Assembly: GCA_015233755.1 (NCBI GenBank)
Contig: JADFXA010000038.1
Coordinates: 1-13,069 of the forward strand
From: Desulfamplus sp.
GTDB lineage: Bacteria > Desulfobacterota > Desulfobacteria > Desulfobacterales > Desulfobacteraceae
Direction of reading: 5' to 3'
DNA: 13,069 nucleotides
The notes below the pieces were generated by a model that made no database searches, was not told the origin of the DNA, and was given only the letters and a program-made list of their open reading frames with translations. Positions 1-7,286 of this stretch are shown here, piece after piece. The position numbers were made by a program, and so were the translations under genes. How positions within the stretch are numbered: the first letter of the stretch is position 1; every line of letters begins with the position of its first letter.

Positions 1-1
1 A

Positions 2-811
2 AAATCATTAGAATCTGTTTTTATTAAAGATTTTCATTTATCAGGTGAATCTCAAATCAATTATCTTAACCATACTTTTGAGCATGATGAGAAAGAGCAG
101 AAATTCAGCCTTGAGAATCTTGTATCATACACACTTAATGAAGAAAATTGTCAGGGAAAAATCTATATGCTCACAAGTCGAGATATATCTAAATATCACG
201 AAAATATAGTATCCATGATCTTAAAAAGTAGTGGGTTAGCTTTATCAAAACTTATAAATATTGAAAAATTAACAAATGCAGCAACAATTGATCCTCTTAC
301 AGGCTGCTATAATAGGCGGGAGTTTGAAGCTCTGATCAAAAAGAGTATTGCGACTGCCAAGAGACTGAAAACTCCTCTCTCTGTTTTTATGTTTGATATT
401 GACCATTTTAAAAAAGTTAACGATACCTATGGACATCGAGCTGGCGATACGGTGCTTCAAAAAGTCTCAGCTATAGTTAAAAGCAATATACGTTCAGGTG
501 ATATTCTTTCAAGATATGGTGGTGAGGAGTTTATAGCAATTCTTCCAACAACTTCTAAATTAGAGGCTATGGAGCTTGCTGATAGGTTACGTCAGAAAAT
601 TCAAGAGCAAACTATTATTACAGATAGTGGGACTATAAGAGTTACAGCAAGTTTTGGCATATCATCACTTAATCCATCTTATGAAAGACCAGATTCTGCC
701 GATATAATTAAACTCGTTGAAGATGCTGATTCTATGATGTATAAAGCAAAACTAAATGGCAGAAATACTGTTATGCCTGGTTTAATACATCTATTAACAA
801 AGGCTATGTAA
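2..811 (+). CDS. Diguanylate cyclase (GGDEF domain), 5'-truncated by window edge
   Basis: Likely makes cyclic di-GMP from two GTP. The frame is open from base 2 with no stop, so the gene starts outside the window and 269 C-terminal residues are visible. The ATG at 167 is in frame but probably internal. The GGDEF domain covers about residues 95-260. It opens with DPLTGCYNRREF, carries the metal/GTP-binding FDIDHFKKVNDTYGH segment, and has the active-site motif GGEEF at about 173-177, a functional variant of GGDEF. RSGD lies exactly five residues before GGEEF, matching the RxxD inhibitory site for product feedback. The roughly 90 residues before it could be the end of a GAF-like sensor, because a helix enters the cyclase domain directly, but I cannot identify it. 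No membrane segment is visible. A terminator follows the stop codon. Cyclase assignment is firm; the input signal is unknown. Confidence 0.93.
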   Translation, partial: KSLESVFIKDFHLSGESQINYLNHTFEHDEKEQKFSLENLVSYTLNEENCQGKIYMLTSRDISKYHENIVSMILKSSGLALSKLINIEKLTNAATIDPLTGCYNRREFEALIKKSIATAKRLKTPLSVFMFDIDHFKKVNDTYGHRAGDTVLQKVSAIVKSNIRSGDILSRYGGEEFIAILPTTSKLEAMELADRLRQKIQEQTIITDSGTIRVTASFGISSLNPSYERPDSADIIKLVEDADSMMYKAKLNGRNTVMPGLIHLLTKAM

Positions 812-847
812 AGATAATCTTCTCATTCCGAAGCTCTTGTTTATTAT

Positions 848-878
848 TTCCCTGCCTTGCGGCGGGGAATTTTATTTT
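848..878 (+). terminator. Rho-independent terminator after the GGEEF gene
   Basis: The stem TTCCCTGCC (848-856) pairs with GGCGGGGAA (861-869) through one G-U wobble. The loop is TTGC, and a T-rich tail (870-878) interrupted by one A follows. It lies 37 bases past the stop codon and separates the cyclase gene from the next transcription unit. Confidence 0.85.
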
Positions 879-899
879 AGGGCTTCAAAAAAATGGAAA

Positions 900-905
900 T
901 ATAAT
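900..905 (+). promoter_or_regulatory. Possible -10 element upstream of the CoA-transferase/GNAT gene
   Basis: A perfect TATAAT lies 83 bases before the chosen start codon and after the preceding terminator, so a promoter is expected here. No convincing -35 hexamer is seen 16-18 bases upstream, and in AT-rich DNA this hexamer alone is weak evidence. Confidence 0.25.
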
Positions 906-945
906 GGAAATATTATGATAAATAATGCTAAAATTAAAATAGCTC

Positions 946-966
946 AATTTGATAAACAATCAAATT
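946..966 (+). promoter_or_regulatory. Perfect 8-bp inverted repeat, candidate operator
   Basis: AATTTGAT (946-953) and ATCAAATT (959-966) form a perfect inverted repeat around AAACA, ending 11 bases before the Shine-Dalgarno of the CoA-transferase/GNAT gene. Its core, TTGAT-N5-ATCAA, resembles an FNR/CRP-family site, but the FNR consensus spacing is four bases. It could be an operator for a related regulator, a weak leader hairpin, or chance in AT-rich DNA. Confidence 0.35.
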
Positions 967-987
967 ATATAAAATATGGAGGTCTCT

Positions 988-2961
988 ATGGGAACTGCCA
1001 ATTATTGGGCAGATGATTATGTTCATAAAAAACGGACTGTTAAAGATGCTGTAAGCCATATACAGTCGGGTCAAAGGGTTTTTATTGGATCATACTGTGG
1101 AGAACCTCAAACTCTTGTAAGCGGTTTGGCTGGTATATCCGATAGGTTAAGCGATGTTGAGATAATACGCTTAATGTCAAGAGAGACAACACCCCTTACA
1201 AAGATAGCAGATAAAACAAACGATCAAGTGATGAATATCCGCTCAATCTATCTTGGTTCTGCTAAATCTGAAGAGCTTGCAAAGAATACAAGATTTTATA
1301 CTCCCGTTAACATGGCTGAAGTCCCACGTCTTTTTAGTAGCAGAAGAATCCCGATTGATGTTGCTATGATTCAGGTTACACCTCCTGATGATTTTGGCTG
1401 GATGAGTCTTGGAGTTTCAGTTGATGTTACCCTTTCCGCAGCTTTGTCTGCTGACTTAGTGATAGCTCAGGTCAACTCAAAGATGCCTATGGTTCTTGGT
1501 CATAGCTTTATCCATGTAAATGATGTCGATTTCATAGTTGAGTTAGATGAGGATTTGATGACAATAACATCAAATCCGCCTCCTCAAAAGGCCTCAAGAA
1601 TTGGTCAACATATTGTGAGGTTAATTGAAGATGGCTCAACACTTCAAATAGGTCTTGATGCAGCGTCTCAGGCAACAATCCAGGCACTTTCAAATAAAAA
1701 TGATCTTGGTATCCATTCCCAATTTTTAACTGATGATATGATGCACCTATATTCAATGGGTGTCATAACCAACAAAAAAAAGGGATTTAATAATGGAAAG
1801 ATGGTAGCTAGCTGTTCAGTGGGAACTAAGGCTCTTTATGATTTTCTACATATAAATCCAGCAGTTGAATTTCAACCGTTTGACTACGTTAATGATCTTG
1901 AAATCATATCAAGACATAACAAAATGGTCTCTCTGAATGTTGCACAGACAATTGATCTATTTGGTCAGGTGTCGTGCGATGCACAATCTTACACTTTATA
2001 TGCTGGGGTATCAGGAATTTCAGATTTTACGAGAGGGGCAAACCGTTCTAAAGGTGGAAAATCCATTATTATGCTCAATTCAACTATTACTGTTAAAGTT
2101 AATGGTGATGAAAATAGCAATATAAATACTTTGTACAAAAAAGATGCCTTGCAAAATATACTTTATACTACTACTGCCAACGAAGGTGTAACAGAAAAAA
2201 AGGTAAGCTCCATTGTGCCTCAGTTAAATAACACCGTTGTAACGATTCCTCGTGAAGATATACGCTACATTGTTACAGAGTTTGGAGCTGTAAACCTCTT
2301 TGGTAAAAGCACTCAGGAGCGAGCTTTTGCCCTTATCAGTATCGCACACCCTGAATTTCGTGATGAGCTTTTAAGTGAAGCCAAAAAAATCGGTATGATA
2401 GGTCAAGATAGAACTCTTGGAGAATCAGTTTACGGTATCTATCCTGTGAAACTTGAGGAGAACATAACAATAAATGGGGAAAAGATAACTTTAAGACCAG
2501 CAAAACCTGTAGATGACAGAAGAATTCAGGAACATTTTTATCAACTTGATAAAGCTGATGTTATTTCAAGGTTTTTCCATGAAAAGACAAGATTTTTGCG
2601 TGATGATGTTGAGGTTATGAGTCAAATTGATTACAAGAGAAATCTAACAATAATAGCCCTTGTTGGTGAGATGGGATTTGACAGAGTTGTAGGGGTTGGA
2701 AGCTACTACCTTGAGCCTGCTACCAATATGGCCGAAGTTGCCTTTTCTGTTAGTAAAGAGTATCAAAATCAGGGTATAGGAAGGGCGTTGATACGCAAAC
2801 TCTCAGAATCAGCAAGAAATAGAGGAATCGCTGGGCTTTTTGCGGTAACTTCAACTGGCAATAAAAATATGATAAAACTTTTCAAAAGTCTGCCATATAA
2901 AGTCCAATCAGAGATTGATGAAGATATGCTTTTAAGTTGTCGTTTTATTGAGGCAAAGTAA
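988..2961 (+). CDS. Acetyl-CoA hydrolase/CoA-transferase-family protein fused to a GNAT acetyltransferase
   Basis: 657 residues, presumably cytoplasmic. I chose the ATG at 988 because GGAGG at 978-982 sits five bases before it; the in-frame ATG at 976 would overlap that site. Residues about 10-190 match the N-terminal half of acetyl-CoA hydrolase/4-hydroxybutyrate CoA-transferases. Residues about 205-465 match the C-terminal half, ending with family hallmarks VTEFGAVNLFGKS and IAHPEFRDEL. Residues about 490-650 are a GNAT fold with the acetyl-CoA pyrophosphate-binding motif QNQGIGRA (593-600). The family's catalytic Glu, in the motif GIHTE, is replaced: here it reads GIHSQ, with Gln at 245. 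The usual GVGGQ loop reads GVSGI, and there is an extra segment of about 28 residues near 367-394. Inference: the GNAT part is active, while the CoA-transferase part may bind acyl-CoA without classical catalysis. The acceptor is unknown; lysine acetylation is one possibility. The antiporter gene follows after 42 bases. Confidence 0.88.
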   Translation: MGTANYWADDYVHKKRTVKDAVSHIQSGQRVFIGSYCGEPQTLVSGLAGISDRLSDVEIIRLMSRETTPLTKIADKTNDQVMNIRSIYLGSAKSEELAKNTRFYTPVNMAEVPRLFSSRRIPIDVAMIQVTPPDDFGWMSLGVSVDVTLSAALSADLVIAQVNSKMPMVLGHSFIHVNDVDFIVELDEDLMTITSNPPPQKASRIGQHIVRLIEDGSTLQIGLDAASQATIQALSNKNDLGIHSQFLTDDMMHLYSMGVITNKKKGFNNGKMVASCSVGTKALYDFLHINPAVEFQPFDYVNDLEIISRHNKMVSLNVAQTIDLFGQVSCDAQSYTLYAGVSGISDFTRGANRSKGGKSIIMLNSTITVKVNGDENSNINTLYKKDALQNILYTTTANEGVTEKKVSSIVPQLNNTVVTIPREDIRYIVTEFGAVNLFGKSTQERAFALISIAHPEFRDELLSEAKKIGMIGQDRTLGESVYGIYPVKLEENITINGEKITLRPAKPVDDRRIQEHFYQLDKADVISRFFHEKTRFLRDDVEVMSQIDYKRNLTIIALVGEMGFDRVVGVGSYYLEPATNMAEVAFSVSKEYQNQGIGRALIRKLSESARNRGIAGLFAVTSTGNKNMIKLFKSLPYKVQSEIDEDMLLSCRFIEAK

Positions 2962-3003
2962 TGGAAAAGCTTTAAATAATTATTAAAAATCGAAAAGTTA
3001 AAA

Positions 3004-4719
3004 ATGGAAAAACTGACACCGCACAACATTATGCTCATGCTCCTCTCTCTTGGAATTCTGCTTGGTGTAGCAAGAACTCTTGGCGAACTTGCCCAAAGAT
3101 TTCATCAACCTGCTGTGGCAGGAGAGCTGCTTGCTGGAGTTCTGCTTGGTCCAACTGTTTTAGGAACTATCTATCCAGATTTGTCCTTATTTCTTTTTCC
3201 CAAAAATGGTTCAAATGCTATTGCGCTTGATGCCATATCAACTCTGGCTATTGTGCTGTTTCTTATGGTTGCAGGTATAGAGGTTGATCTCTCAACTATC
3301 TGGAAACAAGGAAAAGTTGGTCTAAAAGTTGGAATTACAACCATTGTAATTCCTTTTGTTGTAGGTTTTACCTCTGCATGGTTTTTCTCGGAGCAGTTTG
3401 GAAGAGAGCTTAGTATCAATGAATTCACCTTTGCTCTTTTCTTAGCAACTGCCATGTCTATCTCAGCACTACCTGTAATTGCTAAAACTCTTATGGATAT
3501 GGATCTATATCGAAGCGATCTTGGAATGGTCGTTATAAGTGCTGCAATTTTTAACGATATTGTTGGCTGGATAGTTTTCGCTGTTGTATTAGGTCTTATG
3601 GGCGGGGGGAATGGGAATAACCACATAGTATTAACAATTTTTCTAACTCTTACATTTGCTGGTTCTATGTTGACGGTGGGGCGATGGCTCATTGATAAAT
3701 CGCTGCCATTTGTTCAGGCATACACAAAGTGGCCCGGCGGAGAACTTAGCTTTGCACTAATTTTAGCTCTTCTTGGCTCTGCATTTACAGAATGGATAGG
3801 GATACATGCTATTTTTGGGGCATTCTTAGTTGGGGCTGCTATCGGCGATTCATCTCATCTTAGAGAGCGAACCAGAGTAACTATCGCAAATTTTATCTCA
3901 TTTATATTCGCTCCAGTCTTTTTTGCAAGCATTGGGCTGAAGGTAAATTTCTTTGAACATTTTGATCTTACTCTAACATTGTTAGTTTTTATTGTTGCAT
4001 CTTTATGTAAATTAGTAGGAGGAATAGTTGGGGCAAGATGGGGAGGTATGGCTTTAAGAGATTCATGGGCAGTCGGATTTGCTATGAATTCAAGAGGGGC
4101 AATGGAGATAATTTTAGGACTTCTTGCCTTAGAAGCTGGAATTATAAACAATAGGTTGTTTGTTGCCTTAGTTATAATGGCTATTATTACATCTATGATG
4201 AGCGGTCCTGCCATGAGGCTTATGCTTAAACCTGTAAAATCATGGAAACTACAAGATGCTCTTTTCTCAAAACTCTTTATAAGAGAGTTAAAGGCTCTAT
4301 CACGGCGTGAAGCTATTAATGAGATGGTTGAGATTGTATGTAGAGAGTTTAGCTTAGAGCAAGATAAAGTAGGGTCTGTTGTATGGAAAAGGGAAAAGGC
4401 TTTAAGCACTGGAATAGGAAAAGGTGTAGCACTTCCACATGCAAGGATTCGAGGGCTTGCTTACCCACTTGTCTCTGTGGGAATTTCTGATGCAGGAATT
4501 GATTTTGACGCGCCTGACGGAAAGCCTGCCAATGTTATATTTCTTGTGCTGACTCCTGATAATGCACCTGAATCACAACTTACAATAGTCTCTGAAATTG
4601 CAAGGCTTTTCCGTAACCAAACCATACTTCAAAACGTTCTTAAAACAAGAACATTTACAGATTTCTTAGCATTGATAAAGAGTCAGTCTGCTCCAAAAAC
4701 ATCTGATACTACAATTTAA
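3004..4719 (+). CDS. CPA2-type cation/proton antiporter with C-terminal PTS EIIA domain
   Basis: 571 residues, an inner-membrane monovalent cation/H+ antiporter fused to a cytoplasmic phosphotransferase-type domain. Residues about 5-410 form a hydrophobic bundle of roughly 12 membrane helices in the Kef/NapA-like family. The signature AVAGELLAGVLLGPTVLG lies near 37-54. FND at 183-185 puts Asn-Asp at the ion-binding position, which in the CPA superfamily often goes with electroneutral exchange. Residues about 420-560 match EIIA of the fructose/nitrogen class: STGIGKGVALPHARI contains the expected phospho-acceptor His479. The start lacks a clear Shine-Dalgarno; ATG 3004 is the first in-frame start giving the full first helix, so the N-terminus is slightly uncertain. 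The TerC gene begins 26 bases downstream, suggesting shared transcription. Inference: ion exchange is gated by the phosphorylation state of a PTS relay. The transported ion (Na+ or K+) cannot be read from sequence. No other PTS gene is present here. Confidence 0.92.
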   Translation: MEKLTPHNIMLMLLSLGILLGVARTLGELAQRFHQPAVAGELLAGVLLGPTVLGTIYPDLSLFLFPKNGSNAIALDAISTLAIVLFLMVAGIEVDLSTIWKQGKVGLKVGITTIVIPFVVGFTSAWFFSEQFGRELSINEFTFALFLATAMSISALPVIAKTLMDMDLYRSDLGMVVISAAIFNDIVGWIVFAVVLGLMGGGNGNNHIVLTIFLTLTFAGSMLTVGRWLIDKSLPFVQAYTKWPGGELSFALILALLGSAFTEWIGIHAIFGAFLVGAAIGDSSHLRERTRVTIANFISFIFAPVFFASIGLKVNFFEHFDLTLTLLVFIVASLCKLVGGIVGARWGGMALRDSWAVGFAMNSRGAMEIILGLLALEAGIINNRLFVALVIMAIITSMMSGPAMRLMLKPVKSWKLQDALFSKLFIRELKALSRREAINEMVEIVCREFSLEQDKVGSVVWKREKALSTGIGKGVALPHARIRGLAYPLVSVGISDAGIDFDAPDGKPANVIFLVLTPDNAPESQLTIVSEIARLFRNQTILQNVLKTRTFTDFLALIKSQSAPKTSDTTI

Positions 4720-4745
4720 AAAAATAAAATCATAAGGAGAAAACA

Positions 4746-5456
4746 GTGTTTGAATGGATTTTTAGTGTGGAATCATGGATTGCATTGGCAACTCTAACCG
4801 CTCTTGAGATTGTTTTGGGCATTGATAACATTATCTTTATCTCAATTCTTGTAGGTCGTTTGCCTGAAAAAGAGCGTAATTTGGGTAGATCTGTTGGGCT
4901 TGGGCTTGCAATGGGAACTCGTCTTATTCTTCTTTTTTCCATTGTTTGGGTTGTGGGATTAACCAAACCTTGGTTTTCTATTTTGGGTCAAGAAATTTCA
5001 GGCAGAGACCTTATACTTATTGGCGGAGGACTATTTCTTCTTGCTAAAGCTACCCATGAAATTCACAACAGCCTTGAAGGAAAGATGGAAGACGAAGATA
5101 AATCAGCATCGTCATCTATAACTCTTGGCTCCATACTTTTTCAGATCGCAATTTTAGATATTGTCTTTTCTCTTGATTCAGTTATTACTGCTGTCGGACT
5201 TGCAAAGCACATATCAATAATGGCTATTGCCGTAGTGATTTCTGTTGGGGTTATGATGTTTGCAGCAAAAGCAATTGGTGAATTTGTTGAGAACCACCCA
5301 ACAATCAAGATTTTAGCACTCTCATTTTTAATTATGGTTGGTTTTACGCTTGTGCTTGAAGGCTTTGATGTTCATATTCCAAAAGGATATATCTACTTTT
5401 CAATGGCATTCTCAGTATCAGTTGAGATGTTAAACTTACGTTTGCGTAAAAAATAA
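4746..5456 (+). CDS. TerC-family integral membrane protein (YgdQ-like)
   Basis: 236 residues with about seven hydrophobic segments, close in length and sequence to E. coli YgdQ-type TerC proteins. Translation begins at GTG 4746, six bases after a strong AAGGAG at 4734-4739. Two family acidic motifs are intact: EIVLGIDN (21-28) and DIVFSLDS (138-145), which place Glu/Asp inside membrane helices. The loop ENHPTIKILALSFLIMVGF (182-200) and the end PKGYIYFSMAFS are also typical. Family knowledge: several TerC proteins export Mn2+ or support metal loading of membrane and secreted proteins; others are tied to tellurite or pH stress. The substrate here is inferred, not shown. It sits 26 bases behind the antiporter, so a joint ion-homeostasis unit is plausible. 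No room exists for the yybP-ykoY Mn2+ riboswitch often found before terC genes. Confidence 0.92.
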   Translation: MFEWIFSVESWIALATLTALEIVLGIDNIIFISILVGRLPEKERNLGRSVGLGLAMGTRLILLFSIVWVVGLTKPWFSILGQEISGRDLILIGGGLFLLAKATHEIHNSLEGKMEDEDKSASSSITLGSILFQIAILDIVFSLDSVITAVGLAKHISIMAIAVVISVGVMMFAAKAIGEFVENHPTIKILALSFLIMVGFTLVLEGFDVHIPKGYIYFSMAFSVSVEMLNLRLRKK

Positions 5457-5566
5457 CAGATATAAAAATTGAGGAAACTTTAACCGCTCTATCTTATGTT
5501 TTTGACATCTCCTGTCGATTTAATGGAAAATATTAGGTGTTTTTTATAAATCGAGTCTTAAAGATT

Positions 5567-5592
5567 AGAGCCTTGATATTTAAAAAGGCTCT
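5567..5592 (+). repeat. 8-bp perfect inverted repeat in the leader of the 314-residue gene
   Basis: AGAGCCTT (5567-5574) pairs with AAGGCTCT (5585-5592) over a 10-base loop. It lacks a T-run on the plus strand, so it is a poor terminator. It lies 41 bases before the downstream start codon. The 176-base gap 5457-5632 otherwise holds a TTGACA at 5502 without a well-spaced -10, and GACA-N5-TGTC at 5504-5516. I cannot assign a promoter with confidence. Confidence 0.4.
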
Positions 5593-5632
5593 TAAACTAA
5601 AATAGAGAGAATAAAAATAGAGGAGGTGTGTT

Positions 5633-6577
5633 ATGAGTAGTATATCACAGTTAGGTTCATCAATTGGAAGTTTACAAAATAGAAGCAATCTTGGAGACTA
5701 TGCAGCTCTTTCAGAAAGAAAAGAGGCTTTACAGGCTTCTCAAAGCAAAAATCTTGAATTATCTCTAAACACAAAAGATGGTGATACCGTTACTTTAAGT
5801 GCAGGCTCTTTTATGGAATTCTCAGCACTTGCCTACGATAAAAGTGGCAGAATCTCAAATGGTTCTGAAAATTCCTCAGTTCGCTTAAGTTCAAGAGAGA
5901 TGACTCTTGCTTCTGGTTCTCAATTTACATTTTCTGTAAAAGGAAGTTTAAGTGAACAGGAGATGGACGACATTGAAAACTTAGTTAAGACGCTTGATGA
6001 TGTTATAAATAAGATGGCAACTGGAGATATGGACGATGCTGTCGCAAAAGCTCTTGAGATGCAAAATGGGTATGAAAATATATCTGGGTTTGAGGCAAAT
6101 CTCAGCACTTCAAATTCCTATAGTTTTGAGCAGGCAATATCTAAACAGGAGTATTATTCAGACTCAAATATTGAAGGAAGAGAAGATATCGGTAATCTAC
6201 TTGGTGGTTTATTAAACGAAAATGGTTCAAACGATACTGTAAATGGTTTAAATCAGAATAGTGGTCCTACTGCTGAACCTGATATTCTAAAAGATTCTTC
6301 AAGCAGACTTATGGATATGATGCTAAAAGAGCTTGAAAAGTTAAGAGAGGAGAATAAAGCGGTTACAAGAAAAGCCGCAGAGCCTGTAGATCAACTACTT
6401 TCCCACCATATAGACCAGCTTAAAAAAAGTGGAGAGAATAGTGAAAATAATGAAACGAACACCGGATTACTTGATCAGCTTGCCAATGCAAGAAAAGGCA
6501 TGGCAGATGAGTTCCGCAAAATGATGCCTGAAGCAGAGGATTTCCGTAAAATAGCATCATCATTTTTTAATGTATAA
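5633..6577 (+). CDS. Uncharacterised 314-residue protein, Cys- and Trp-free
   Basis: A real gene: a strong AGGAGGTG (5621-5628) lies just before the ATG, and codon use is like the neighbours. I do not recognise it securely. No signal peptide or membrane helix is visible. Residues 40-65 look like beta strands containing DGDTVTL. Residues 98-145 (FSVKGSLSEQEMDDIENLV, then helical with GDMDDAVAKALEM) recall a segment in uncharacterised proteobacterial proteins, possibly the DUF5610 type, where a dGDxVtl strand precedes a short beta segment and two helices; this is from memory and tentative. Residues 175-220 are Asn/Ser/Gly-rich and probably disordered. Residues about 222-265 and 279-310 are charged helices, the first with coiled-coil character. 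Absence of Cys and Trp, and high Ser/Asn/Glu, resembles exported or filament-associated proteins, but export is not shown. upp begins 32 bases downstream; whether they share a transcript is unclear. Confidence 0.85.
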   Translation: MSSISQLGSSIGSLQNRSNLGDYAALSERKEALQASQSKNLELSLNTKDGDTVTLSAGSFMEFSALAYDKSGRISNGSENSSVRLSSREMTLASGSQFTFSVKGSLSEQEMDDIENLVKTLDDVINKMATGDMDDAVAKALEMQNGYENISGFEANLSTSNSYSFEQAISKQEYYSDSNIEGREDIGNLLGGLLNENGSNDTVNGLNQNSGPTAEPDILKDSSSRLMDMMLKELEKLREENKAVTRKAAEPVDQLLSHHIDQLKKSGENSENNETNTGLLDQLANARKGMADEFRKMMPEAEDFRKIASSFFNV

Positions 6578-6609
6578 ACTGAGTTCTAATAACTAAAAAG
6601 GAGAAAATA

Positions 6610-7236
6610 GTGACAGTCTATGTTCAAAATCACCCGCTTATAAAGCACAAACTTGGTCTGATGAGAGAAAAAGATATCTCTACAAAAGATTTTAGAGATT
6701 TGGCATCTGAAGTTGCTCGACTTTTAACATACGAAGCAACAAAAAATATTGAGACCGAAAAGCAGACAATTGAGGGGTGGGCCGGCAGTGTTGAGGTTGA
6801 AAGAATAAAAGGTAAAAAGATTACCATAGTTCCAATTCTTAGAGCAGGTCTTGGCATGATGGACGGAGTTATTGATCTTATTCCATCTGCAAAGGTAAGC
6901 GTTGTAGGATTTTACAGAAATGAAGAGACCCTTGAGCCTGTAAAGTACTACGTTAAAGTAACAAGCTCAATTGATGAAAGGACAGCACTTATTTTAGATC
7001 CAATGCTTGCAACTGGCGGGACTTTGATTGCAACTATTGATTTGCTAAAAGAGGCGGGTTGTAAAGATATTAAAGGGCTATTTTTGGTTGCAGCTCCAGA
7101 GGGTATTGCTAAAGTTACCGAAAAGCATCCTGATGTTGACATTTATGTTGCGGCTATTGACGAACGCCTAAATGATGTTGGCTATATTCTTCCGGGTCTT
7201 GGTGATGCTGGAGATAAAATTTTTGGAACAAAATAG
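6610..7236 (+). CDS. upp: Uracil phosphoribosyltransferase
   Basis: 208 residues, the same length as E. coli Upp. It converts uracil and PRPP to UMP plus pyrophosphate in the cytoplasm, the main uracil-salvage step. The PRPP-binding loop LDPMLATGGT is at 129-138, and the uracil-binding C-terminus YILPGLGDAGDKIFGTK (192-208) is intact. VPILRAGLGMMDG (74-86) is also a family hallmark. Translation starts at GTG 6610, with AAGGAG at 6598-6603 six bases before it, as for the TerC gene. The uracil permease gene follows after 50 bases on the same strand with no terminator between, so uptake and salvage are probably co-transcribed. No PyrR-type attenuator or other regulatory structure is visible in the 32-base upstream gap. 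Function is certain. Confidence 0.98.
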   Translation: MTVYVQNHPLIKHKLGLMREKDISTKDFRDLASEVARLLTYEATKNIETEKQTIEGWAGSVEVERIKGKKITIVPILRAGLGMMDGVIDLIPSAKVSVVGFYRNEETLEPVKYYVKVTSSIDERTALILDPMLATGGTLIATIDLLKEAGCKDIKGLFLVAAPEGIAKVTEKHPDVDIYVAAIDERLNDVGYILPGLGDAGDKIFGTK

Positions 7237-7286
7237 GCTTTAATATAAAACAGAATTCGTAATAAACATTTAAGGAAAATAAATAG

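Noticed and set aside
167..811. GGEEF protein starting at ATG 167
   Set aside because: The same frame is open without a stop from base 2 and reads as normal protein, so 167 is more likely an internal Met of a gene cut by the window edge.
946..966. Canonical FNR box
   Set aside because: The half-sites fit but the spacer is five bases rather than four, so it is listed only as an unassigned palindrome.
976..987. In-frame ATG at 976 as start of the CoA-transferase/GNAT gene
   Set aside because: It overlaps the GGAGG at 978-982, which is ideally placed for ATG 988.
3171..4409. Long open frames antisense to the antiporter gene
   Set aside because: Both are opposite a well-conserved gene, have low-complexity Ile/Thr/Ser-rich translations, and lack ribosome-binding sites or family motifs.
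4720..4745. Mn2+ riboswitch (yybP-ykoY type) before the TerC gene
   Set aside because: The gap is only 26 bases and holds nothing but a Shine-Dalgarno; far too short for the riboswitch.
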